Translations under genes and position numbers: made by a program
Shown here: positions 48,014 through 57,295 of the stretch, one piece after another
Layout of the letters: every line of letters starts with the position of its first letter
How positions within the stretch are numbered: the first letter of the stretch is position 1
Source of the DNA: Pseudomonas sp. 31-12
GTDB taxonomy: Bacteria; Pseudomonadota; Gammaproteobacteria; Pseudomonadales; Pseudomonadaceae
DNA: 64,000 bases
Direction of reading: 5' to 3'
Assembly: GCF_003151075.1 (NCBI RefSeq)
Contig: NZ_CP029482.1
Coordinates: 3,162,001 to 3,226,000, forward strand
Notes under the pieces: generated by a model
The model's database searches: none
What the model saw: only the letters and a program-made list of their open reading frames with translations
Told to the model about the DNA's origin: nothing

Positions 48014-50088
48014 TGGTCACGCTCGCCAGCCTGAAGTCGCGCACAGGCGAGCAATTCCAGGCGCCGTGCGGCGTCCGGGTCATCGAGCAGCGCTTCGCTG
48101 CCGCCGGGCAGGCGCCGCGACCAGTTGGGGTGCGTGTCGATGGTGCCCGGCAGGTTGGCCTGCTGTTCAATGCCCAGGGCATCTTCCAGCGGCAGCAACA
48201 CCAGCGGTGCCTTGGTATGACCGAGGAAACGAACTGCGGCATCCAGCACCTGGTCGGTTTCATGGGACTCTTCGCGAAAGTTTTGCGGGTCCTCGCTCAG
48301 CACACGGCGCAGGCCTTCGCGCTCGCGTTCACGGTGCTGGCGCCATTCGATTTCACCCGTGGCATCGACCAGGCCCAGCCGGGCATTCCAGTCGATATCG
48401 CGGCCATGCCACCAGCCATTGAGCGTCGGCAAGTCATGGGTGCTGGTGGTCGCGAGGGCGTTGTCCGGCCAGTCGAGAATCGATTTGAAGTGCGCGTTGT
48501 CCTGTTCGAACAACAACACCCGCATGCCGAGGATCGAACGGGCGATGAGTTTTTCCCGCAGGCCATCCGCCACGGTCCCGAGGTCTTCGCCCAGGACGAT
48601 CGCCTGATGACGATGGGATTCAAGGCTGAGCAAGCGCAGCAGGTCGTCCACCGGGTAATACAGATAGGCGCCGTCAGCGGGCGGCGAATCATTGGGAATC
48701 ACCCACAGCCGTTGCAGCCCCATGACGTGGTCAATGCGCAAGCCACCCGCGTGGGCGAAGTTGGCCCGCAGCATTTCGATGAACGCGCGAAAGCCGTTGC
48801 GCACCAGGCCTTCCGGAGAAAACGCGGAAATGCCCCAGCCCTGGCCGGTACGGTTAAGAATGTCTGGCGGCGCGCCCACCGTCAGTGAGGCGAGTAATTC
48901 GTCCTGGCGACTCCAGGCCTGACTGCCACCGCCGTCGGCGCCCACGGCCAGGTCCGCGATCAGGCCGATGCTCATCCCCGCGCTGCGGGCGGCGGTTTGC
49001 GCGCGCTCCAGGCAGCGGGTGATCAACCATTGGCTGAACGCGAAGAAGCCAATGCGCCCGGCGTTCTCTTCGGCAAATTCGGCAAGGGCGGCACTGCGCG
49101 GGTCGCGCCATTGTTCTGGCCACTCGCGCCAGTCGAGGGTTTCACCCTTGGCAGCGCGGGTTTCTTGAATGGCCTCGAAGCGGCAATGATTTTCCAGGGC
49201 TTCGCCGGCAGCATGGCGGAAGCTGCTGAAGTCGGCATGCAACGGGTGTTCGCCCTGGACGAAGCCTTCGTACAAGGCTTGCAGCAAACGATGCTTGGCT
49301 TCGGCGGCCACGGGCCAGTTAATCAGCGGCTGTTCTTCCAGCTGTTGCAGTTCAGCGGCCAGGCCGGTGGCGTCAATCGCGGCCCGCCATGCACGCTCGC
49401 CGAGGATTGCACCCGGCGCGGCATAGAGGCTGTTGAGAAACAAACGGCTGGACGGTGAATACGGGCTGTAGCGCTGGGTGTCGCTGCCGAACATTGCATG
49501 CAGCGGACTGATCGCCAAGGCCTCGGCGCCGCGTTCGCCGGCCACTCGGGCGAGGTCTTCCAGCGCCTGGGTATCGCCGAATCCGCAATCGCCAGGTCGA
49601 CGCAGCGAATACAGCTGCACGCTCAGGCCCCAGGTACGCGGAATCGGACTGTCCACGGCATCGCCGACGCTGTAGCAACGGGTCGGCGCTACAGCCAGGG
49701 TAAAGGATTGCCCGTCGATGCTGACGTGTTGATACCCGACCGGAACCAGACCCGGCAGCATCGCCTCGGCATCCAGTTTCAGGTTAAGCCGTGAGCCATC
49801 TTCCAGGTGGATCTCACACGGCGTTTCGGGCTCAAAGAAATGCGCCAGATCGAGGCTGACACCGAAATCGGCTGTGATCAGCGGCGGCAGATGCCGGGTC
49901 TGTTGCACCTCCTGCAATTGCAGGAGGCTGGCGTCGATTTCCTGTGCGGTGCTGGCCGGGTGGCCGAGTCCGATCAGGACGTTACGCAATACCGATGGAG
50001 CGACTTTCTGCGGGCGGCCGTTGGCGTCGATCCAGTCGACTGCCAAACCGGCACGGCTGGCCAGTATTTCCAGTTGCGCATCACTCAT
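48010..50088 (-). CDS. malQ: 4-alpha-glucanotransferase MalQ
   Basis: 692 residues from MSDAQLEILASRAG (this start overlaps the treZ stop by ATGA; an upstream start would run into treZ). GH77 enzyme with GLRIDHVMGLQRL, VLGEDLGTV and TSTHDLPTLNGWW carrying the three acids. N-terminal extension of about 140 residues as in other bacterial long-form MalQ. It moves glucan segments between maltodextrins, rebuilding chains long enough for TreY. Confidence 0.94.
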   Translation of the reverse strand: MSDAQLEILASRAGLAVDWIDANGRPQKVAPSVLRNVLIGLGHPASTAQEIDASLLQLQEVQQTRHLPPLITADFGVSLDLAHFFEPETPCEIHLEDGSRLNLKLDAEAMLPGLVPVGYQHVSIDGQSFTLAVAPTRCYSVGDAVDSPIPRTWGLSVQLYSLRRPGDCGFGDTQALEDLARVAGERGAEALAISPLHAMFGSDTQRYSPYSPSSRLFLNSLYAAPGAILGERAWRAAIDATGLAAELQQLEEQPLINWPVAAEAKHRLLQALYEGFVQGEHPLHADFSSFRHAAGEALENHCRFEAIQETRAAKGETLDWREWPEQWRDPRSAALAEFAEENAGRIGFFAFSQWLITRCLERAQTAARSAGMSIGLIADLAVGADGGGSQAWSRQDELLASLTVGAPPDILNRTGQGWGISAFSPEGLVRNGFRAFIEMLRANFAHAGGLRIDHVMGLQRLWVIPNDSPPADGAYLYYPVDDLLRLLSLESHRHQAIVLGEDLGTVADGLREKLIARSILGMRVLLFEQDNAHFKSILDWPDNALATTSTHDLPTLNGWWHGRDIDWNARLGLVDATGEIEWRQHREREREGLRRVLSEDPQNFREESHETDQVLDAAVRFLGHTKAPLVLLPLEDALGIEQQANLPGTIDTHPNWSRRLPGGSEALLDDPDAARRLELLACARLQAGERDQ

Positions 50089-51881
50089 TGGCGCTCTCCA
50101 TCCGGGGGTAGCAAGGGGGCTGCGGCCGTGAGGCTGACTAGCGCGCAATACGGGGCAAGGGTGCCCTGTTCCAACAGGCCGGCGGACTGAGGTGGAGTTT
50201 CGAACAACAACCTGGCGTCGGCCTGTGGGGAGTGGACCACTGGCGTGTCGCTGAGGTTCAGGTCAATGCGCAGCTGTCGGCCATTACCCAGTAGCCAGCG
50301 CGCCGTCACCGCACCTTCGGCCAGCACCTCGGCCCCCAGGGCCTGGGCCCCCGGCAGATGCGGGATGATGTGGTCATGACGAATCCGCAACAGCTGGTGA
50401 TACAGGCCCTGCATGGCCGATTTCCGGGTGGCGGTCAGTTTCGGCCGCGACGCTTCAAAGGTCTGTTGCGCGTTCGGATCGGGGATCTGTTCGCGTTTAT
50501 GAGGATCAGTAAAGGCGCTGAAGGCTGCAAATTCATTACGTCGTCCTTCACGAACCAGTTCCGCCAGTTCACCGTGGTGGCTGGTAAAGAACAGGAACGG
50601 TTCCTCGGCCGCGAATTCATCGCCCATGAACATCAGCGGAATCATCGGTGACAGCAACAACAGCGCGGTAGCGGCTTTCAAGGCGTCGAGGTCGGTCAGT
50701 TGATGCAGCCGCTCGCCGAAGGCACGATTGCCGATCTGGTCATGGTTCTGCAAGAACAGCACAAACGCGCTGGGCGGCAAGTGACCACTGGGCTCGCCCC
50801 GGGTTGTACCGTGGCGGGTCACGTGGCCCTGAAACACGAAGCCCTGACTCAGGCAGCGCGCCAATTGTTCGGTGGGTTTGTCGGCATAGTCGGCGTAATA
50901 GGCGTCGGTTTCACCGGTCAGCAACACGTGCAACGCGTTGTGCCCGTCATCGTTCCACTGCGCGTCGAAGCCTTCTTCCAACAGGCTGGCCTGGTTGTGT
51001 TCGTTCTCGACCGTCAGCCACACATGCCGCGCCGGATCGGTCTGTTGCCGGACCCGTTGCGCCAGTTCCTGGAGAAAGTCCGGGCTCTCGATGGCGTGCA
51101 CCGCATCCAGGCGCAAGCCATCGAAGCGGTATTCCAGCAGCCACATCAGCGCGTTGTCGATGAAGAAGTCCCGCACCTCGCGCCGCCGGAAGTCGATGGC
51201 TGCGCCCCAAGGCGTGTGCTTGTCTTCGCGAAAGAAGCCCTTGGCGTAGTGATGCAAGTAATTGCCGTCCGGGCCGAAGTGGTTGTAGACCACGTCGAGA
51301 ATCACCGCAAGACCATGGCCGTGGGCGGTGTCGATCAGGTGTTTGAGTTGTTCGGGAGTGCCGTAGGAGGCTTGGGGCGCGTAGGGCAGAACCCCGTCGT
51401 AGCCCCAGTTGCGGTCGCCGGGGAACTGCGCCAGCGGCATCAGTTCGATCGCGGTGATGCCCAAGTCGACCAGCCGCGCCAAATGCTGCTCGACCTCACT
51501 GAAGCCGCCAAGTGCACCGACGTGCAATTCATAGATCACGGCCTCATTCCAGGGCCGACCGGTCCAGGCGCTGTTCTGCCATTGATAGGCGAGGGGATCG
51601 ACCACCACACTCTGGTCGCCGATATCGCCGGCCTGCGCCCGGGAGGCCGGGTCCGGCACCTCCAGTTCGCCATCAATGTTGTAACGGTAACGCGTACCCG
51701 CCGGGCAGCGGGTCTTGATCACGAACCAGCCATCAGCCTGAGGCAGTAGCGGCAAGGATTGTCCATCTTCCAGTTCGACACTGACGTAAAACGCATCTGG
51801 CGCCCACAAGGCAAAACGCGTGTGTTCTGCGTCCAGCATGATTGCGCCGTGGGGCCAGGTCTCAAGGGTCCGTAACGGCAT
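50085..51881 (-). CDS. treZ: maltooligosyltrehalose trehalohydrolase TreZ
   Basis: 598 residues, GH13_10. Releases trehalose from the TreY product. N-terminal beta domain (TRFALWAPDAFYVSVELEDG) and barrel with GLRLDAVHAI, VENEHNQ and LQNHDQIGN; the phrase GVLPYAPQASYG is typical. Sits between glgA (17-base gap) and malQ (four-base overlap). Confidence 0.95.
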   Translation of the reverse strand: MPLRTLETWPHGAIMLDAEHTRFALWAPDAFYVSVELEDGQSLPLLPQADGWFVIKTRCPAGTRYRYNIDGELEVPDPASRAQAGDIGDQSVVVDPLAYQWQNSAWTGRPWNEAVIYELHVGALGGFSEVEQHLARLVDLGITAIELMPLAQFPGDRNWGYDGVLPYAPQASYGTPEQLKHLIDTAHGHGLAVILDVVYNHFGPDGNYLHHYAKGFFREDKHTPWGAAIDFRRREVRDFFIDNALMWLLEYRFDGLRLDAVHAIESPDFLQELAQRVRQQTDPARHVWLTVENEHNQASLLEEGFDAQWNDDGHNALHVLLTGETDAYYADYADKPTEQLARCLSQGFVFQGHVTRHGTTRGEPSGHLPPSAFVLFLQNHDQIGNRAFGERLHQLTDLDALKAATALLLLSPMIPLMFMGDEFAAEEPFLFFTSHHGELAELVREGRRNEFAAFSAFTDPHKREQIPDPNAQQTFEASRPKLTATRKSAMQGLYHQLLRIRHDHIIPHLPGAQALGAEVLAEGAVTARWLLGNGRQLRIDLNLSDTPVVHSPQADARLLFETPPQSAGLLEQGTLAPYCALVSLTAAAPLLPPDGERQ

Positions 51882-51898
51882 CGGTGAAAACCTCTTTT

Positions 51899-53485
51899 TT
51901 ACTGCCTGCCCGATTTACCCAGGGCTTTGGCGACAAGTTGTTCGTAGAGTTCGGCGTAGGGTTCTACCGCCTTGCACCAGTTGAAAGGTGCGGCCATGGC
52001 GCGGCACCGCATGGCGTTGAGCAGGCCGGGGAAGGCAAACACCTTGAACGCGCGGCTCAGGGCTTCCTGGTAGCTCTCGACGGTGGATTCGTCGAACAGG
52101 AAACCGGTCACGCCGTTTTCAATGGTGTCGGCCAAGCCGCCGGTGTTGCGCGCCACCGGCAGCGAACCGAAGCGCTGGGCATACATCTGGCTCAGGCCGC
52201 AAGGCTCGTAACGCGACGGCATCAGCAGGAAATCACTGCCGGCGAACATGCGACGGGCGTCGGTTTCATTGAAGCCAATGCGCACGCCGATTTGCCCGGG
52301 GAAGCGCAGGGCCAGTTCACGCATGGCTTGTTCTTCTTCCGGCTCGCCTCGACCGATGATTGCGATCTGGCCACCGTTTTCGACGATGTATTCGGAGACC
52401 GCTTCGGTCAGGTCCAGGCCTTTTTGATAGACCAGGCGTGAGACCACCGCAAACAGCGGGCCTTCGGAGTCTTCCAGGCCGAACAGCTCACGGACATGGG
52501 CGGCGTTGACCGCTTTGCCATCCCAGTCGCCGATGCTGAACGGGCAGAACAAATGCGGATCGGTGGCGGCGTCCCAGCTTTCATCAATACCGTTGGGAAT
52601 ACCGCTGAGCAGACCTTGCTGGGTCTTGGCGGCGAGAAAGCCGTCGAGACCGCAGCCGAAGGCCGGCGTGGTGATTTCCTGGGCGTAGGTGGCGCTGACG
52701 GTGGTGATGTGGCTCGAATAGGCCATGCCAGCCTTGAGGAACGACATCTTGCCGTAGAACTCCATGCCTTCCTGTTGTAAGGCATGGTTGGGAATGCCGA
52801 GTTCCGGGCACGAACCCAGGCTGGTGACACCTTGATAGGCCAGGTTGTGAATGGTGAACAGCGTCGGGGTGCGCTGTCCACGCCAGTGCATGTAGGCAGG
52901 CGCCAGGCCGGCCGGCCAGTCATGGGCATGCACCAGATCCGGGCACCAGTGGATTTGTGCAAGATTGGCGGCAATATCGGCGGCGGCAAGGCCCAGGCGG
53001 GCGAAACGAATGTGGTTGTCCGGCCAGTCGCGGCCGTTGTTGGCGCCGTAAGGCGAACCTTCGCGCTCGTAGAGCTCGGGGCAGATCAACACGTAAATGA
53101 CCAGACCGTCCGGCATGTCCATGCGTCCGATCTTGCAGGGCGGCAGTGCGGCATGCCCACCGAGTTCACCGATGATGTGAATCGGGTTTTCGCTGTTCAG
53201 CACTTGCGGGTAACCGGGGATCAGCACCCGCACATCGTGCAGCAGCGCCATCGCTCGGGGCAGGGCTGCGGACACGTCACCCAAACCGCCGGTCTTGACC
53301 AGATCGGCAATTTCGGAGGTGACGAACAACACCTTCTTTCTATTCGGGTTCTGACTGGCAGCCGGTGTCAGCGTCTTGGTGCCCGGTACGCTGATCGATT
53401 GGGCGCTCGGAGCATTCACGGCGCTCGATTCGCCGACCTGCTGATGAGCACGCTCTCCCTGAATATCTAAAGCCGCACTAATCAT
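51899..53485 (-). CDS. glgA: glycogen synthase GlgA (GT5)
   Basis: 528 residues from MISAALDIQG (GGGAGA upstream). A disordered leader of about 48 residues precedes the GT5 core: KVLFVTSEIADLVKTGGLGD holds the KxGGL donor-binding motif, and SRYEPCGLSQMYAQRFG the E-X7-E acid pair. Transfers glucose from ADP- or UDP-glucose to alpha-1,4-glucan. No glgC is present in the window. First gene of the glgA-treZ-malQ-treY-DUF2934 operon. Confidence 0.94.
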   Translation of the reverse strand: MISAALDIQGERAHQQVGESSAVNAPSAQSISVPGTKTLTPAASQNPNRKKVLFVTSEIADLVKTGGLGDVSAALPRAMALLHDVRVLIPGYPQVLNSENPIHIIGELGGHAALPPCKIGRMDMPDGLVIYVLICPELYEREGSPYGANNGRDWPDNHIRFARLGLAAADIAANLAQIHWCPDLVHAHDWPAGLAPAYMHWRGQRTPTLFTIHNLAYQGVTSLGSCPELGIPNHALQQEGMEFYGKMSFLKAGMAYSSHITTVSATYAQEITTPAFGCGLDGFLAAKTQQGLLSGIPNGIDESWDAATDPHLFCPFSIGDWDGKAVNAAHVRELFGLEDSEGPLFAVVSRLVYQKGLDLTEAVSEYIVENGGQIAIIGRGEPEEEQAMRELALRFPGQIGVRIGFNETDARRMFAGSDFLLMPSRYEPCGLSQMYAQRFGSLPVARNTGGLADTIENGVTGFLFDESTVESYQEALSRAFKVFAFPGLLNAMRCRAMAAPFNWCKAVEPYAELYEQLVAKALGKSGRQ

Positions 53486-54045
53486 ATGAATCTCCCGTGT
53501 TGTTGATCTAATTCCAGGTCCGGCACAAACGGTGTTCGTGGCCAAATCCTGTGGCCGGGCGCAAATGCGCTTCGCATCGGTGAGCAATGCTGCCCCATGC
53601 GCTAATGCAGAAAGGGTGGAGGGGCCTTTGCAAGGAATGCACCAGTCGCTAAGGCCCTACCTTTAACCTGACCCCCGGTCAGGACCAAAAGTTTCGAGTT
53701 TCTTACCGCCAGATGACTGACCGGTTTTACCTCGCGAAAATGAGTCTAGGCCAGATCCTAGAGCGGGGCAGGTCAAGTGGCGAAATTGTTCGACAATCGG
53801 TGGAAAGAGGGTAAAGGCACAGCGCCTGTAGGGGGAAACGCACCGACGAAGGGCAGGTTTATTTTTCAGAGTGGGTCAAAACGGGACTGGCCAGTCAGGG
53901 AAATGGGCGTGGTTTGGAGCCAAATGCACCATTGCGGTGCGAGGTGTGTGGGGGCTGAGGGCCCCATCGCGAGCAGGCTCACTCCTACAGGGATTGCGTA
54001 AATCCTGTGGGAGCGGGCTTGCCCGCGATGAACGATAACTCGGTT
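53486..54045. other. 560-base intergenic region upstream of glgA
   Basis: No gene I can support. It holds the glgA promoter region, a short 7-bp hairpin (CCTGACC, loop CCC, GGTCAGG) at 53667-53683, and an imperfect REP-like element near its right end. The remainder is low in recognisable signals. Confidence 0.5.
53964..54029. repeat. imperfect REP-like inverted repeat
   Basis: Left arm CATCGCGAGCAGGCTCACTC and right arm GGAGCGGGCTTGCCCGCGATG (ending at 54029) are complementary with mismatches. Same class as the repeats at 22139 and 34487, but diverged. Confidence 0.65.
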
Positions 54046-54999
54046 TCAGCTGAGCAAACGAATCGGCTCGCCCGCCGACCACGCCTGAATATCCTCGATC
54101 ATCTGTGAAAAGAACTGATGGTAGTTCTGCTGGCTGACATACCCGACATGCGGCGTCGCCAACACATTGTCCAGCGTTCTGAACGGATGGTTCACCGGCA
54201 AAGGCTCCACGTCGAACACATCCAGCGCAGCCCCCGCCAGCCGATTCTTCTGCAACGCCTTGATCAGCGCCGTCTCATCGACAATCGGGCCGCGGGCGGT
54301 GTTGACCAGCAGCGCCGAAGGTTTCATCCAGGCCAGCGCCTGGGCGTCGACCAGTCCCCGGCTGCGGTCGCTGAGCACCAAGTGAACCGACAGCACGTCA
54401 GCCTGTTCGAACAGCTCTTGCTTGCTGACATAGGTCACGCCCGCTTCGGTGGCGCGTTCGGCCGTGAGGTTTTCGCTCCACGCGATCACCCGCATCCCGA
54501 ACACCTGACCGAACTGCGCGACACGTTTGCCAATGCTGCCAAGGCCGAGGATCGCCAGCGTCTTGCCGTGCAAATCGCCGCCCAGGCCTTGCTGCCATTT
54601 CCCGGCGCGCAGGGCATTGGCTTCGACCACGAGGTTGCGGGTTGCGGCCATGATCAGCGCCCAGGTCAGTTCCGGAGCGGCGTGTTTGTAGCTGTCGGTG
54701 CCACTGACCTGGATGCCCAGTGCTGCGGCGGCCTTGAGGTCCAGCGCGGCATTGCGCATGCCGCCGGTGACCAGCAGTTTGAGTTTTGGTAACTGACGCA
54801 GCAGCTCTTCATCGAACCGGGTGCGTTCGCGCATCACACAGATCACCTCGAACTTGCCCAGACGCTCAGCCAGTGTTGCGTTATCGGCAGGGTAGTCGTG
54901 GATAAAACTCACCTCGCCGAGGCTCTCCAGCACCGACCAGTCGACCACATCACGGGCCACGTCCTGCCAATCATCGATCACCGCAATCTGCACAGCCAT
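54046..54999 (-). CDS. D-2-hydroxyacid dehydrogenase family protein
   Basis: 317 residues. Rossmann motif ILGLGSIGKRV, catalytic Arg in NTARGPIVDE, Glu in VFDVEPL and His in ATPHVGYVS. It oxidises or reduces D-2-hydroxy or 2-keto acids with NAD(P); the substrate is not clear. It begins 13 bases after the hydrolase gene, so the two may be co-transcribed. Confidence 0.87.
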   Translation of the reverse strand: MAVQIAVIDDWQDVARDVVDWSVLESLGEVSFIHDYPADNATLAERLGKFEVICVMRERTRFDEELLRQLPKLKLLVTGGMRNAALDLKAAAALGIQVSGTDSYKHAAPELTWALIMAATRNLVVEANALRAGKWQQGLGGDLHGKTLAILGLGSIGKRVAQFGQVFGMRVIAWSENLTAERATEAGVTYVSKQELFEQADVLSVHLVLSDRSRGLVDAQALAWMKPSALLVNTARGPIVDETALIKALQKNRLAGAALDVFDVEPLPVNHPFRTLDNVLATPHVGYVSQQNYHQFFSQMIEDIQAWSAGEPIRLLS

Positions 55000-55012
55000 C
55001 AGCCTTACCTCA

Positions 55013-56038
55013 TTAACGCACGGGATTGGTTTTGTTCAGCCAGTCGAGCAATGCCTGGTGGAATTTCGCCGGTTCTTCCATTTGCGGCGCGTGGCCCATG
55101 CCGGGGAATTCAACCAGGGTGGACTGGGGAATCAGTTTCGCCACTTGCTTGCCGAGCACGTCGTAATGACCGAGCTTCGCCTTGACCTCCGGGGAGGCAA
55201 TGTCACTGCCGATGGCCGTGGTGTCGGACGTGCCGATCAGCAACAGCGTCGGCATCTTCAGGTTCTTGAACTCGTAATACACCGGCTGGGTGAAGATCAT
55301 GTCGTAGATCAACGCCGAGTTCCACGCCACTTGCGTGTGCCCCGGGCCTTTGTTCAAGCCTGCCAGCATGTCGACCCAGCGATCGAATTCAGGCTTCCAG
55401 CGGCCGCCGTAATAGGTGTTGCGTTCGTAAGTGCGGATGCCGTCGGCGCTCAGCTTGAGTTCGCGCTCGTACCATTGATCGACGGTGCGATACGGCACGC
55501 CGAGGGCTTTCCAGTCTTCCAGGCCAATGGGATTGACCAGCGCCAGTTGCTCGACTTGATCGGGGTATTGCAGCGCATACCGCGTGGCGAGCATGCCGCC
55601 GGTGGAATGCCCAAGCACGCTGGCCTTCTGGATGCCCAGGGCTTTGAGCAGTTGCTGGGTATTGGTCGCCAGTTGCTGGAATGTGTATTGATAGTTGTCC
55701 GGTTTGCTGGAGGTGCAGAAACCGATCTGGTCCGGCGCAATAACCCGGTAACCGGCTTCGCTCAGGGCTTTGATCGAACTGTCCCAGGTGGCGCCGCAGA
55801 AGTTTTTACCGTGCATCAACACCACGCTGCGCCCGTTGGCCTTGCCGTGGGCGGCGACGTCCATGTAACCCATCTGCAGGGATTTGCCCTGGGATTCGAA
55901 CGCGAAATGCTTGACCGTGTAGGGGTACTCGAATCCTTGCAGTTCCGGTCCGTATTCCGGGCCTTCAGCGTGGGCCAGAACAGGCAGTGCAGCCGTCAGG
56001 AACAGGCCGGGCAACCAGCGCGAAAGAGCAAGGGACAT
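55013..56038 (-). CDS. exported alpha/beta hydrolase
   Basis: 341 residues. Signal peptide MSLALSRWLPGLFLTAALPV followed by LAHA. Oxyanion strand VVLMHGKNFCG, nucleophile elbow GHSTGG, C-terminal His in GMGHAPQM; the acid is probably in the GTSDTTAIG segment. Periplasmic esterase or related activity, substrate unknown. Confidence 0.85.
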   Translation of the reverse strand: MSLALSRWLPGLFLTAALPVLAHAEGPEYGPELQGFEYPYTVKHFAFESQGKSLQMGYMDVAAHGKANGRSVVLMHGKNFCGATWDSSIKALSEAGYRVIAPDQIGFCTSSKPDNYQYTFQQLATNTQQLLKALGIQKASVLGHSTGGMLATRYALQYPDQVEQLALVNPIGLEDWKALGVPYRTVDQWYERELKLSADGIRTYERNTYYGGRWKPEFDRWVDMLAGLNKGPGHTQVAWNSALIYDMIFTQPVYYEFKNLKMPTLLLIGTSDTTAIGSDIASPEVKAKLGHYDVLGKQVAKLIPQSTLVEFPGMGHAPQMEEPAKFHQALLDWLNKTNPVR

Positions 56039-56122
56039 GGGTGGACTCCGTAGGAAACGGCCGATGCTGGATCGGCATGATTAGGGCGACATTAAACACA
56101 GGCAATTGCCACCGCTGATCGT

Positions 56123-56560
56123 TCAACCGATCCAGCCCAGCGTGGCCAGGGCCAGCACCCCGTAACGAGCACCTTTGGCGAGGGTCACGATCAGCAGGAA
56201 CCGACCCAGCGGCTCGCGCATGACGCCGGCCACCAGCGTCAGCGGGTCACCGATGATAGGCACCCAGCTCAGCAGCAATGACCAGTGACCATAGCGTTGA
56301 TAGTGTTTTCGGGCCTGTTCCAGATGGCGCGGGCTGACCGGAAACCAGCGTCGGTCGCGAAACCGTTCGAGGCGACAGCCGAGCCACCAATTGACCACGG
56401 AGCCGAGGACATTACCCAGCGTCGCGACGGCCAGCAGCGACCACAGCCAGTACTGCTCGCTGAGCAACAGGCCCACGAGCAGCGCTTCGGATTGCAAAGG
56501 CAGCAAGGTCGCGGCACCGAATGCCGCAAAAAACAGCCCGATGTAGGCGCCGCCGATCAA
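56123..56560 (-). CDS. YqaA/DedA-like (VTT domain) membrane protein, TTG start
   Basis: 145 residues with four hydrophobic segments and the YqaA signature (ATLGNVLGSVVNWWLG, then YGHWSLLLSWVPIIGDPLTL). The start is TTG overlapping the DUF411 stop as TTGA, the only start that keeps the conserved N-terminus; this is typical of strongly coupled translation. YqaA is related to DedA/VTT lipid scramblases; function in this group unknown. Confidence 0.82.
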   Translation of the reverse strand: MIGGAYIGLFFAAFGAATLLPLQSEALLVGLLLSEQYWLWSLLAVATLGNVLGSVVNWWLGCRLERFRDRRWFPVSPRHLEQARKHYQRYGHWSLLLSWVPIIGDPLTLVAGVMREPLGRFLLIVTLAKGARYGVLALATLGWIG

Positions 56561-57003
56561 TGGGCCGGGTAGTCCGCCACCACCACATCAGTGCCGTCCT
56601 TTTTCAGGCCGATCACTTGGTAGGCATCGCTCATGCCGTCCATTTCCATGCCCGGCGAGCCCATGGGCATGCCCGGTGCCGCAACACCCAGCAGGTCATC
56701 GCGTTTGCTCAAGGCCAGGACTTGATCCGCCGGCACATGACCTTCAACGAATTTGCCGTTGATCAGGCCGGTGTGGCACGACGCCAGGCGTGGAGGCACG
56801 CCGTGCTGTTGCTTGAATTCGCTCATGTTGGATTCGACGTGGTCTTCAACCTTGAAGCCATTGGCTTCCAGGTGGCTGATCCATTTTTTGCAGCAGCCGC
56901 AGTTGGCGTCACGGTGGACTTCGATCGGGACCAGGTCGGCGGCCTGGGCCAGGGAGGAGATGAAAAGGGCGCTCAGGGCGACCAGACGCAGGTGGGTTCG
57001 CAT
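56557..57003 (-). CDS. DUF411 metal-binding exported protein
   Basis: 148 residues. Signal peptide ending SLAQAADL, then RDANCGCCKKW with a CxCC cysteine set typical of DUF411, a further Cys in ASCHTG, and a Met-rich segment near the C-terminus (PGMPMGSPGMEMDGM). DUF411 proteins are associated with copper handling. Translationally coupled to YqaA, a common pair in Pseudomonas (from memory). Confidence 0.83.
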   Translation of the reverse strand: MRTHLRLVALSALFISSLAQAADLVPIEVHRDANCGCCKKWISHLEANGFKVEDHVESNMSEFKQQHGVPPRLASCHTGLINGKFVEGHVPADQVLALSKRDDLLGVAAPGMPMGSPGMEMDGMSDAYQVIGLKKDGTDVVVADYPAH

Positions 57004-57125
57004 GGGGATTTCGTCTCGGGGTGGCGGCCAAAAAGATGCATTTTGACCATTTTTCGCGGCGAAGAGATACGAGGTTGTTTCGAAGTAATACAGCAAACGC
57101 TGAGCCATTGTGTTGAAGGGGGCTG

Positions 57126-57222
57126 TTGTGGTGAGGGGAGTTATCCCCGATGGGCAGCGAAGCGGCCCCAAAAAATCTACGACTGCTGCGCAGCCGAACG
57201 GGGATAAATCCCCTCGCCACAA
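57126..57222. repeat. REPIN-like inverted repeat (class GTGGCGAGGG)
   Basis: Left arm TTGTGGTGAGGGGAGTTATC, right arm ending AATCCCCTCGCCACAA; imperfect in places. It lies between the chemoreceptor stop and the DUF411 gene, in a 292-base gap with no other gene. Confidence 0.75.
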
Positions 57223-57295
57223 AAGCTCCGTACCACCACAACCTTTTACTACACCAGCTCCCTGGCCACAGGGAGCTTGTGTCATCGGGCAGCAG

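Noticed and set aside
53668..53700. AlgU-like element on the minus strand before glgA (AAACTT, 17-base spacer, TCAGG)
   Set aside because: Both halves deviate from consensus and the spacer overlaps a hairpin; not supported.
53777..54001. 74-codon open frame between glgA and the dehydrogenase gene
   Set aside because: No ribosome site, no homology visible, and it runs into a REP-like repeat.
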